The position numbers and the translations under genes were made by a program. Positions 1-6,449 of a DNA stretch of 15,119 nucleotides are shown here, piece after piece. The stretch is from an uncultured Chromatiaceae bacterium (GTDB taxonomy: Bacteria; Pseudomonadota; Gammaproteobacteria; Enterobacterales; Alteromonadaceae). The notes beneath the pieces were generated by a model. It was not told the origin of the DNA, did not search any database, and saw only the letters and a program-made list of their open reading frames with translations. The stretch spans positions 1-15,119 of the forward strand of contig CAMLRA010000092.1 of assembly GCA_946482325.1 (NCBI GenBank), written 5' to 3'. The number at the start of each line of letters is the position of its first letter. Positions within the stretch are counted from its first letter, which is position 1.

Positions 1-912
1 GTGGCCATTAATGATTTAGGCGACGCTGCAATTAACGCGCACCTGCTGAAATACGACACGGCGCACGGTATTTTTGCTGCCCATGTCGAGCATTCTGACA
101 AAGCAATTTATGTCAATCAGGACGAAATCCTGACCTTAAGCGAGCGTAGCCCGGCCAAACTGCCATGGGCAGATTTAAACGTAGATGTGGTACTGGAATG
201 TACCGGCCTGTTCACAGACCGTCAGTCTGCCGGCGCACATTTAACCGCTGGTGCGAAAAAAGTAATTATTTCAGCGCCGGCGAAAGATGTTGACGCCACA
301 GTCGTTTATGGCGTGAACCACGATGTGATCACACCAGAAATGACCATCATTTCTAACGCCAGCTGTACCACTAACTGTCTGTCACCAATTGCCAAGCCTC
401 TGAATGACATTCTCGGCATTGAATCTGGCCTGATGACGACAATCCACGCTTATACCAACGATCAGCGTTTATCAGATGTGTACCACACCGATGTGCGTCG
501 CGCCCGCGCTGCTGCCATGTCGATGATCCCAACCAAAACCGGTGCAGCTGCTGCTGTCGGTCTGGTGGTGCCGGCCTTAAAAGGCAAGTTCGACGGTCTG
601 GCAGTACGGGTACCGACTATCAACGTGTCTTTGGTTGACTTAACCTTTATCGCCGGTCGCGAAACGACGATCGAAGAAGTGAACCAAATTATCCGTGATG
701 CCGCGGCACAGTTCCCGATGAATCAGGTACTGGCAGTCAACGACCTGCCCCTGGTGTCAGTCGACTTCAACCACAACCCGATGTCATCAATTTTTGATGC
801 AACCGAAACACGCGTGAACGGTCGTCTGGTCAAAGTGATGGCCTGGTACGACAACGAGTGGGGTTTCTCTAACCGCATGCTCGACAACACTGTGGAATTA
901 ATGAAGTCCTAA
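1..912 (+). CDS. gap: Glyceraldehyde-3-phosphate dehydrogenase, type I (5' end outside window)
   Basis: NAD-dependent glycolytic enzyme converting glyceraldehyde 3-phosphate to 1,3-bisphosphoglycerate in the cytoplasm. The frame is open at base 1. The GTG there is an internal Val codon (the VAINDLGD stretch lies about 30 residues into family members), so roughly 30 residues, including the Rossmann GxGRIGR motif, are missing. Visible landmarks, numbered in the 303-residue fragment, are NASCTTNC with catalytic Cys122, the partner His149 in [10 protein letters not shown], the phosphate-binding [10 protein letters not shown] stretch, and the C-terminal [13 protein letters not shown] signature. 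The HAYTNDQ and PTKTGAA stretches favour true GAPDH over erythrose-4-phosphate dehydrogenase (Epd), which has different residues there. A strong terminator follows directly. Identity is very secure; which paralogue it is cannot be told from this fragment. Confidence 0.96.
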   Translation: MAINDLGDAAINAHLLKYDTAHGIFAAHVEHSDKAIYVNQDEILTLSERSPAKLPWADLNVDVVLECTGLFTDRQSAGAHLTAGAKKVIISAPAKDVDATVVYGVNHDVITPEMTIISNASCTTNCLSPIAKPLNDILGIESGLMTTIHAYTNDQRLSDVYHTDVRRARAAAMSMIPTKTGAAAAVGLVVPALKGKFDGLAVRVPTINVSLVDLTFIAGRETTIEEVNQIIRDAAAQFPMNQVLAVNDLPLVSVDFNHNPMSSIFDATETRVNGRLVKVMAWYDNEWGFSNRMLDNTVELMKS

Positions 913-930
913 GCTGGCTTTGCTGCCCAC

Positions 931-960
931 AAGGCGACTCCGGTCGCCTTTGTTGTTTTT
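931..960 (+). terminator. Rho-independent terminator of gap
   Basis: An 8-bp perfect stem (AAGGCGAC, 931-938, with GTCGCCTT, 943-950) closes a TCCG tetraloop. It is followed by a T-rich tract, TGTTGTTTTT (951-960). It lies 18 bases after the gap stop codon and separates gap from yeaD. The remaining bases up to 1077 show no clear further feature. Confidence 0.9.
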
Positions 961-1077
961 ACAGACTCACAAATTTCTCAGCAGCACCGACCAGTGGAAT
1001 TATCTCCACAAGCGCTTGCTTAACTGCAGTACGCAGCACACAATCAAGACGCATTTCACTTCTAAGAGCTTCAATTT

Positions 1078-1899
1078 ATGGCCAATTTTACCCATCTGGA
1101 CGGTTACGCCCATCTCAGTGCTTTACCCTGCATTCGGTTTAGTTTTGCCGATTACGTTACGGTTGTTTCGCTGTATGGCGGACAAGTGCTGTCGCTGAAA
1201 AAAGCTGGCGAAGAATTACTCTGGTTATCGCCAACCACTGAATGGTTAAATCAGCAGCCCATTCGCGGCGGTGTGCCAATTTGCTGGCCGTGGTTTGGCC
1301 CTGCCAATCCACAATTAACTCCACAGACAGTGCCGAACCACGGCTTGGCACGTACGGCGATGTGGCAACAAGTTGCTGATGAAAGTTGCAATGATCACGC
1401 TTTGCTGATTTTGCAGGCAGAATTTGACAATGTTCCCTGGCACACAGGTAAAGTGCGGCTACAGTGCCAATATTTGCTGAGTCACAAGGGCCTGCACCTG
1501 CATCTGCATTGCAGTGATTTATCAACACAGCAAGCTGCACTACATACCTACTTCGCCTGCGACGACGTCCGTCACGCGACTGTCGCGCCATTACCGCCGA
1601 CATTTATCAATAAAGTGCTGCCAGATGACAACAGCTCAGCGCTGCAGTTTGGCGCGGAAATGGACCGAATTTATCAGCAAACCGCAGCCACACTGACTTT
1701 ACAGACGCCTGCAACCATGCTGTTACAGCAGGCGGGCCATGATGCTTCGGTGATTTGGAATCCTGGACAGGCCAAAGGCAGTGCCGCAAAAGAGATAGGC
1801 CCAGACCAATGGTCGAAGTTTATATGCGCAGAAACCGCGCGGTTGTCGCTCACGGACCAAAGCGCACTGAATTTACAAATGACTATCGCCAGAAGTTGA
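1078..1899 (+). CDS. yeaD: D-hexose-6-phosphate mutarotase (YeaD family)
   Basis: Predicted cytoplasmic aldose-1-epimerase-fold enzyme interconverting the anomers of hexose 6-phosphates such as glucose 6-phosphate. The 273-residue protein carries the family signatures in order: IRGGVPICWPWFGP (62-75), PNHGLART (86-93, with His88 and Arg92), ALHTYF (154-159, with candidate catalytic His156), EMDRIY (194-199), WNP (227-229), and a C-terminal CAET with Glu252 in the place of the general base. The ATG at 1078 puts the N-terminus where family members begin; its ribosome binding site is weak. It follows gap, as yeaD follows gapA in E. coli, but the strong terminator between them suggests a separate promoter, which I cannot place confidently in 961-1077. 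Function is inferred from the family; identity is strong. Confidence 0.93.
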   Translation: MANFTHLDGYAHLSALPCIRFSFADYVTVVSLYGGQVLSLKKAGEELLWLSPTTEWLNQQPIRGGVPICWPWFGPANPQLTPQTVPNHGLARTAMWQQVADESCNDHALLILQAEFDNVPWHTGKVRLQCQYLLSHKGLHLHLHCSDLSTQQAALHTYFACDDVRHATVAPLPPTFINKVLPDDNSSALQFGAEMDRIYQQTAATLTLQTPATMLLQQAGHDASVIWNPGQAKGSAAKEIGPDQWSKFICAETARLSLTDQSALNLQMTIARS

Positions 1900-1912
1900 C
1901 GGCATACCCGGC

Positions 1913-2353
1913 TTAGCGCCGATGCACCTGAAACTCATCAGACAGGCGCTGCACAGCGCCTGTTTCGTCTTTAAATACTAACTCCAGCCGCCAGGTCATC
2001 TGCTCGTCTGCACAGGCGCCTAGTAAAAACTGCGTCTGCCAGCGGGCAGCAGTGACTGCTGTCGCGTTTGTTTTAGTAAAAAACAGTGGTAATACTGGCA
2101 TCTCCATACTGATGCCGACCAATTGCGCTGATTGCAGCTGCCATTCAGCAGGCGTTTGCACATCCAGGGCAAGCGGTGATTCTGTCAGCATCCGCGCGGG
2201 CTGATAGATGAGTTCGATATTTTCTTGAATTTGCTTGTGATCACTGGTGGTTTGCTTCATCACAGTGCGCTGACGGTCGTCTGCCGGCGACGGTGGCGTA
2301 CAGGCCTGACAACAGCAAAGCAGTAACATCGGCACAACAATCTTCAAATCCAT
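1913..2353 (-). CDS. Small predicted lipoprotein, function unknown
   Basis: A 146-residue protein that I do not recognise as a named family. The N-terminus is a short signal peptide: Lys4, a hydrophobic run, then CCCQAC ending at Cys18. Cys18 is the likely lipidated residue, although the lipobox (Cys-Gln-Ala-Cys) is not canonical. The mature part is hydrophilic and probably periplasmic, without obvious catalytic motifs; it ends in a stretch rich in Trp, Arg and Glu (TWRLELVFKD). The ATG at 2353 has a good Shine-Dalgarno (AAAGGTG) 7 bases upstream, which supports it as a real gene. It is divergent from ccoN across a 288-base regulatory region and convergent with yeaD, 13 bases apart, with a yeaD terminator candidate inside its 3' end. 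A link to respiration through the shared upstream region is speculative. Confidence 0.75.
   Translation of the reverse strand: MDLKIVVPMLLLCCCQACTPPSPADDRQRTVMKQTTSDHKQIQENIELIYQPARMLTESPLALDVQTPAEWQLQSAQLVGISMEMPVLPLFFTKTNATAVTAARWQTQFLLGACADEQMTWRLELVFKDETGAVQRLSDEFQVHRR
1941..1972 (+). terminator. Probable terminator of yeaD, embedded in the convergent lipoprotein gene
   Basis: A perfect 10-bp inverted repeat (ACAGGCGCTG, 1942-1951, and CAGCGCCTGT, 1954-1963) has two bases between its arms and is followed by the imperfect T tract TTCGTCTTT on the plus strand. It starts about 40 bases after the yeaD stop, inside the 3' coding part of the minus-strand gene 1913-2353. The T-rich side faces the yeaD direction, and no T tract follows in the other orientation. 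Termination is inferred from structure only. Confidence 0.6.
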
Positions 2354-2382
2354 CGGGAATCACCTTTACAGCGTGGACCGTT

Positions 2383-2411
2383 ATTCTATCCTAATTCCGA
2401 CGTGCCGGAAA
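2383..2411 (-). promoter_or_regulatory. Candidate sigma-70 promoter of the small lipoprotein gene
   Basis: On the minus strand a TAGAAT hexamer (2388-2383; 5 of 6 matches to TATAAT) lies about 30 bases upstream of the ATG at 2353. Transcription would start near 2376. The -35 at 17-base spacing is poor (TTTCCG, 3 of 6), so this is a weak prediction and may need an activator. Confidence 0.4.
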
Positions 2412-2447
2412 TTGTTGCTTCAATTGAATATTTTCTGAGCAGCAACA

Positions 2448-2461
2448 TTGTTCTAAATCAT
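2448..2461 (+). promoter_or_regulatory. FNR-type binding site upstream of ccoN
   Basis: TTGTT-CTAA-ATCAT matches 8 of the 10 specified bases of the FNR/EtrA/Anr consensus TTGAT-N4-ATCAA. Its centre is about 60.5 bases upstream of the start predicted from the TATGAT hexamer at 2503-2508, close to the -61.5 position typical of class I FNR activation. A cbb3 operon is a classical FNR target, and an fnr gene lies downstream in this window. Site and spacing are seen; function is inferred. Confidence 0.65.
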
Positions 2462-2502
2462 AAAACCAGCGTATCTGCCTATCTTTTTAGGGGTAAAGCT
2501 CG

Positions 2503-2515
2503 TATGATCCGGCGC
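2503..2515 (+). promoter_or_regulatory. Candidate -10 element of the ccoN promoter
   Basis: TATGAT at 2503-2508 (5 of 6 to TATAAT) predicts a start near 2515 and a leader of about 127 bases. No convincing -35 is visible, as expected for an activator-dependent promoter. An alternative further downstream is TTGGCG (2551-2556), 16 bases, then TAAAAT (2573-2578), starting near 2585. In that case the FNR site would be too distant for a standard arrangement. Both could be used. Confidence 0.45.
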
Positions 2516-2641
2516 AAAGATGGGCTGTGAAAGCGAGCTGAGTCAGTGGTTTGGCGGCAGTTACGGCAAATCTAAAATAAGAAAGGTCGCCCTCGGGTGT
2601 TTTCATTTACTAACTAGCAAAAAACTGCAGCGGAACTCAAC

Positions 2642-4069
2642 ATGAGCCATACACAATCGTTAAATGTTGACTACAACTACACAGTTGTCCGCCTATTTGC
2701 ACTCACAACAGTGTTGTGGGGCATAGTCGGCATGAGCGTGGGTGTTTTAATTGCGGCACAACTTTACTGGCCAGCACTGAACTTTGATACTGCCTGGTTA
2801 ACTTATAGCCGTCTTCGTCCTCTTCACACCAACGCGGTGATTTTCGCGTTTGGTACCAGCGCCTTATTCGCCACGTCTTATTACGTGGTGCAACGGACCT
2901 GTCAGGTTCGTCTGTTTGCCGAAAAGCTCGCAATGTTCACCTTTATCGGCTGGCAGGTTGTGATTATCGCTGCAGCCATCACGCTGCCGATGGGGATCAG
3001 TCAGAGCAAAGAATATGCTGAACTGGAATGGCCAATCGACATTCTGATTGCCGTGGTTTGGGTCAGCTATGCCATTGTGTTCTTCGGTACTTTAATCAAA
3101 CGTAAAACCAGCCATATCTACGTGGCAAACTGGTTCTACGGTGGTTTTATTATCACTGTTGCTGCGCTGCATATCGTCAACAGCATGGTGATCCCGGTTT
3201 CTCTGACCAAATCTTATTCAATTTATGCCGGCGCAGTCGATGCCATGGTGCAATGGTGGTATGGCCACAACGCGGTAGGCTTCCTGTTAACTGCTGGTTT
3301 CCTCGGTATGATGTATTACTTCGTACCAAAACAAGCAGGCCGTCCGGTGTATTCTTACCGCCTGTCAGTGGTGCACTTCTGGGCCCTGATCGCGCTGTAC
3401 ATCTGGGCAGGTCCACACCACTTACACTACACCGCCCTGCCTGACTGGACTCAGTCTGTCGGTATGGTGATGTCAGTAATTCTGTTCGTTCCAAGCTGGG
3501 GTGGCATGATCAACGGTATCATGACGCTGTCTGGTGCCTGGCATAAGCTGAAAACTGACCCAATCTTACGCTTCCTGATTGTATCTCTGTCTTTCTACGG
3601 CATGTCGACTTTCGAAGGCCCGATGATGGCAATCAAATCAGTAAACGCGTTGTCGCACTACACTGACTGGACTGTAGGTCACGTCCACTCTGGTGCTTTA
3701 GGCTGGGTTGCGATGGTTTCTATCGGTGCGCTGTATCACCTGATCCCTGCTGTGTTCGCACAAGGTCGTATGTACAGTACCAAACTGATTAACACTCACT
3801 TCTGGTTACACACCACCGGTGTAGTGCTTTACATCGTCGCCCTGTGGATCAGCGGTATTATGCAAGGCATGATGTGGCGTGCAGTGAACACTGACGGCAC
3901 TCTGACTTACAGCTTTGTACAGTCGCTGGAAGCTTCTTATCCGTTCTACCTGATGCGCTTCATCGGTGGTTGTTTCGTCGTCGCCGGTATGCTGGTTATG
4001 GCTTACAACGTGATTAAAACTGTGCGTGCCAAAGAAGGTACGTTAGAGCCAATCGCAGAAGCGGCATAA
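2642..4069 (+). CDS. ccoN: cbb3-type cytochrome c oxidase subunit I (CcoN)
   Basis: Catalytic subunit of the high-affinity cbb3 oxidase. It reduces oxygen to water at the haem b3-CuB centre and pumps protons across the inner membrane. The 475-residue length is normal for the family, with about twelve hydrophobic helices. Expected ligands are visible: His62 in RPLHTNAV (low-spin haem b), His209 in WWYGHNAVG together with His259 and His260 in WAGPHH (CuB), Tyr253 six residues before His259 (the C-family cross-linked tyrosine), and His347 and His349 in [11 protein letters not shown] (haem b3 and haem b). The absence of a helix VI tyrosine in the GHNAV motif is normal for C-type oxidases. The ATG at 2642 has only a weak upstream GCGGAA. 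It is first in ccoNOQP and probably under FNR control. Confidence 0.98.
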   Translation: MSHTQSLNVDYNYTVVRLFALTTVLWGIVGMSVGVLIAAQLYWPALNFDTAWLTYSRLRPLHTNAVIFAFGTSALFATSYYVVQRTCQVRLFAEKLAMFTFIGWQVVIIAAAITLPMGISQSKEYAELEWPIDILIAVVWVSYAIVFFGTLIKRKTSHIYVANWFYGGFIITVAALHIVNSMVIPVSLTKSYSIYAGAVDAMVQWWYGHNAVGFLLTAGFLGMMYYFVPKQAGRPVYSYRLSVVHFWALIALYIWAGPHHLHYTALPDWTQSVGMVMSVILFVPSWGGMINGIMTLSGAWHKLKTDPILRFLIVSLSFYGMSTFEGPMMAIKSVNALSHYTDWTVGHVHSGALGWVAMVSIGALYHLIPAVFAQGRMYSTKLINTHFWLHTTGVVLYIVALWISGIMQGMMWRAVNTDGTLTYSFVQSLEASYPFYLMRFIGGCFVVAGMLVMAYNVIKTVRAKEGTLEPIAEAA

Positions 4070-4079
4070 GGAGTCAGTC

Positions 4080-4721
4080 ATGTCTAAGAATTACCACGAG
4101 TTTATTGAGAAAAACGCCGGCTGGCTCGGCATTGGCACAGTAGTCGCAATCAGCTTCGGTACTATGGTTGAGATCACGCCACTGATGTTTCTGAACGAAA
4201 CGACTGAGCCGGTAGACAATCTGAAACCATATACAGCGCTGCAATTGGAAGGCCGTGACGTGTTCATCCGTGAAGGCTGCACCAACTGCCACAGCCAGAT
4301 GATCCGTCCGTTCCGTCACGAGACTGAACGCTACGGTCACTACTCTGTAGCCGGCGAGAGTGTCTGGGAACACCCGTTCCTGTGGGGTTCTAAACGGACA
4401 GGCCCGGACCTGGCCCGTGTTGGTGGCCGCTACAGTGACGACTGGCACTATGCTCACCTGATGGATCCACGTTCTGTTGTGCCTCAATCCAATATGCCAG
4501 CGTATCCATGGCTGGATACGACGGTACTGGACGGTCAGCTGACAGCGAAGAAAATGGAAACATTTAACGTGCTGACCAAAGGCAAAATGCACAAAGACGA
4601 TGCTGATGGCGTGATGTACTCAGCGGAAGAAATCGCCGCTGCACAAGAAGCCGTGAAAGGTAAAACTGAAATGCAGGCCCTGATTGCCTATCTGCAATCA
4701 CTGGGCACAGCACTGAAGTAA
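4080..4721 (+). CDS. ccoO: cbb3-type cytochrome c oxidase subunit II (CcoO), monohaem cytochrome c
   Basis: Membrane-anchored cytochrome c subunit that passes electrons from CcoP to the CcoN haems, with its haem domain in the periplasm. It has 213 residues: an N-terminal transmembrane anchor around residues 13-35, one haem c site CTNCH (67-71) in [15 protein letters not shown], and the probable axial methionine Met139 in SNMPAYPWL. The motifs and length are those of the family. An AAGGAG ribosome binding site (4068-4073) overlaps the ccoN stop codon, and the ATG at 4080 follows 7 bases later, so the pair is tightly coupled. Haem attachment would need the cytochrome c maturation machinery, which is not in this window. 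Confidence 0.98.
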   Translation: MSKNYHEFIEKNAGWLGIGTVVAISFGTMVEITPLMFLNETTEPVDNLKPYTALQLEGRDVFIREGCTNCHSQMIRPFRHETERYGHYSVAGESVWEHPFLWGSKRTGPDLARVGGRYSDDWHYAHLMDPRSVVPQSNMPAYPWLDTTVLDGQLTAKKMETFNVLTKGKMHKDDADGVMYSAEEIAAAQEAVKGKTEMQALIAYLQSLGTALK

Positions 4722-4727
4722 TTTGCC

Positions 4728-4907
4728 ATGGACTTCGTGACAGTACACAGCATTTTCACCGTGATTATTTTTGTGGCTTTTATTGGCCTGGTGGTCTGGT
4801 TGTTTGCGTTTAAGCGCAAACCCGACTTCGATCAGGTCGCAAATGTAATATTTGCCGACGATAAAAAACCACAACAAAAACAACAACAGGAGTCGGATCA
4901 TGAGTAG
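4728..4907 (+). CDS. ccoQ: cbb3-type oxidase small subunit CcoQ
   Basis: A 59-residue open frame found by translating the gap between ccoO and ccoP; the usual ORF length cut-off misses it. It has one transmembrane helix at about residues 9-28, rich in Ile, Val and Phe. This is followed by FAFKRKPDFDQVANVIFADD and a charged, Gln-rich tail (KKPQQKQQQE). Short periplasmic N-terminus, one helix and a basic then acidic cytoplasmic tail is the CcoQ pattern. CcoQ stabilises the interaction of CcoP with the CcoNO core. The start lies 6 bases after the ccoO stop, and its last 8 bases overlap the ccoP start (ATGAGTAG), implying coupled translation. Sequence conservation in this family is low, so the call also rests on position. 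Confidence 0.9.
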   Translation: MDFVTVHSIFTVIIFVAFIGLVVWLFAFKRKPDFDQVANVIFADDKKPQQKQQQESDHE

Positions 4908-5874
4908 CTTTTGGAGTGCTTGGATCATTGTATTAACACTGGCATGTCTGGTTGTATGCTTCGTGTTGCTGACATGGAACCTGAAAAACCATGTTGGCGT
5001 TGCAGAAAACGAAACCACCGGTCATGAATTTGACGGGATTTCCGAAATCAACAACCCGCTGCCAAAGTGGTGGACCATTATGTTTTACGCCACCTTCGCC
5101 TGGTCGGTGTATTACTTTGCCGCCTACCCTGGCCTTGGCAACTGGAAAGGCCTGTTTGGCTGGACCAGCTCAAACCAGGGTGTCAAATCCCTGGCTGAGT
5201 CTAAAGCTGCGGTTGAAGCGAACAAGGCTGCAGGTACACCATCTCAGCTGGACGCAGAATATGTCAAAGCTGAAGGTACTTTTGCCAAAGAATTTGCCAA
5301 ATATACCAGCCGTCCAATCGAAGAACTGGCATTTGACAAAGATGCATTAAAAGTCGGCCAACGTCTGTTCCTGCAGAACTGCGCTCAATGTCACGGTTCA
5401 GATGCACGCGGTCAGCGTGGTTTCCCGAACCTGACCGACAACGACTGGTTATATGGCGGTACTGCGGATAAGATCGTCGAAACCCTGCGTCATGGCCGCA
5501 AAGCCGCGATGCCAGCCTGGGGCGAAGCCTTAGGTGAGCAAGGTGTTAAAGAGATGACCGCTTACGTGCTGAGCCTGTCAGGTCGTAAAGTCAACGACAA
5601 CGACGCAGCTGCCGGTAAAGCCAAGTTTGGTATGTGTGCAGCCTGTCACGGTATGGATGGCAAAGGCTCGTTAGCCCACAACCTGCCGTTTGGTGCACCA
5701 AACCTGACTGACAGCACCTGGTTATACGGTGGTTCAGCCGGTACTATCGAACAAACGCTGCTGCACGGCCGCAACGGTCAGATGCCAGCCTTTGGTGAAC
5801 GCCTGGGTGAAGATAAAATCCACGTGATCGCGGCATACGTATATCGCCTGTCGCGTCCGGATGAAGCAAAATAA
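4900..5874 (+). CDS. ccoP: cbb3-type cytochrome c oxidase subunit III (CcoP), dihaem cytochrome c
   Basis: Electron-entry subunit of the cbb3 oxidase, accepting electrons from soluble cytochromes in the periplasm. I chose the ATG at 4900 over an in-frame ATG at 4852, because MSSFWSAWIIVL is the normal N-terminus and a CAGGAG site lies 8 bases upstream. The protein has 324 residues: helix 1 (about 5-25), the conserved GISEINNPLPKWW (46-58), helix 2 (about 59-76), and an Ala- and Lys-rich linker (about 95-140). Two cytochrome c domains follow, with CAQCH (161-165) and CAACH (246-250) and probable axial methionines Met204 (AAMPAWGE) and Met295 (QMPAFGE). The repeated TDNDWLYGG and TDSTWLYGG blocks show the tandem-domain origin. 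A strong terminator follows. Confidence 0.98.
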   Translation: MSSFWSAWIIVLTLACLVVCFVLLTWNLKNHVGVAENETTGHEFDGISEINNPLPKWWTIMFYATFAWSVYYFAAYPGLGNWKGLFGWTSSNQGVKSLAESKAAVEANKAAGTPSQLDAEYVKAEGTFAKEFAKYTSRPIEELAFDKDALKVGQRLFLQNCAQCHGSDARGQRGFPNLTDNDWLYGGTADKIVETLRHGRKAAMPAWGEALGEQGVKEMTAYVLSLSGRKVNDNDAAAGKAKFGMCAACHGMDGKGSLAHNLPFGAPNLTDSTWLYGGSAGTIEQTLLHGRNGQMPAFGERLGEDKIHVIAAYVYRLSRPDEAK

Positions 5875-5896
5875 TTGCTGTCCCCGGCATTTCAAT

Positions 5897-5924
5897 GAAG
5901 CCCCCTTGCGGGGCTTCGTTTTAT
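5897..5924 (+). terminator. Rho-independent terminator after ccoP
   Basis: A perfect 8-bp GC-rich stem (GAAGCCCC, 5897-5904, and GGGGCTTC, 5910-5917) closes a 5-base loop and is followed by GTTTTAT. It lies 22 bases after the ccoP stop and 32 bases before the fixH ATG. It should reduce transcription into the assembly genes. I see no convincing promoter between it and fixH. Confidence 0.9.
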
Positions 5925-5956
5925 CTGCCTGAAGTTCGTTGAGGAAGGAAGTTGTG

Positions 5957-6433
5957 ATGGTAAAACCCTGGTATAAACAAATCTGGCCATGGCTGCTAAT
6001 CAGTCTACCGATATTTTCAGTTATCAAAGCAGTACACACTGTTTATATCATGAACCAGCAAAGCCCGGATTTAGTTGTCGACGACTATTATGCTGAGGGC
6101 AAAGCGATCAATCAGAACTTGTCTTTGTATCGCGAAGCTGCCGCAAGAAACCTGCATGCCAACATACTGTTAGCCGGTAATAAAGCCGTATTAACCTTTG
6201 AAGCCAACAATGTACTGGATAAACAATTAACGCTGGATTTTGTGCATAACACCATCGCCAGCAAAGATTTTACTGTCATCGCTGAGCGCAGCGGCGAAGC
6301 CATGTATATCGCCGAGCTGCCCGTGACACCCACCGGCAAATGGAATCTGGTGGTCCACGACCCGGCCAACCAGTGGAAACTGCGGGCTTCGTTAAGCCTG
6401 CCAGCAACAGACGCCATTAAACTGACCTATTAA
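5957..6433 (+). CDS. fixH: FixH family protein, cbb3 oxidase assembly
   Basis: Inner-membrane assembly factor of the FixH/CcoH group, needed for maturation of cbb3 oxidase together with the CcoI copper pump. Residues 11-31 form one transmembrane helix after a basic N-terminus (KPWYKQIWPW), which is typical of the family. The signature DLVVDDYYAEGKAINQ (38-53) follows, then a periplasmic beta-rich domain. Start choice: an in-frame TTG lies at 5939, but the ATG at 5957 has GAGGAAGGAAG upstream at good spacing and matches the usual family N-terminus, giving 158 residues. It lies after the ccoP terminator and 16 bases before ccoI. The usual partner CcoG (FixG/RdxB), often encoded just upstream, is not present in the window. 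Confidence 0.92.
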   Translation: MVKPWYKQIWPWLLISLPIFSVIKAVHTVYIMNQQSPDLVVDDYYAEGKAINQNLSLYREAAARNLHANILLAGNKAVLTFEANNVLDKQLTLDFVHNTIASKDFTVIAERSGEAMYIAELPVTPTGKWNLVVHDPANQWKLRASLSLPATDAIKLTY

Positions 6434-6449
6434 GAATTCTGACAGTCCC

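Noticed and set aside
1..3. GTG at base 1 as the start codon of gap.
   Set aside because: It encodes the internal Val of VAINDLGD; the N-terminal part of the Rossmann fold is missing, so the gene is cut by the window edge.
920..1198. A 92-codon plus-strand frame covering the gap terminator and the start of yeaD.
   Set aside because: It runs through a terminator hairpin and overlaps yeaD out of frame; no ribosome site or domain supports it.
1157..1603. A 148-codon minus-strand frame opposite yeaD.
   Set aside because: The plus-strand YeaD motifs cover the same bases, and the reverse product shows no protein-like domain.
2411..2426. ATTGTTGCTTCAATTG as an additional FNR-like palindrome.
   Set aside because: The TTG and CAA halves are separated by 6 rather than 8 bases and the flanking positions do not fit the consensus.
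2504..2530. A leader peptide beginning ATGATCCGGCGC upstream of ccoN.
   Set aside because: It has only eight codons before TGA, no ribosome binding site, and its ATG lies inside the likely -10 element.
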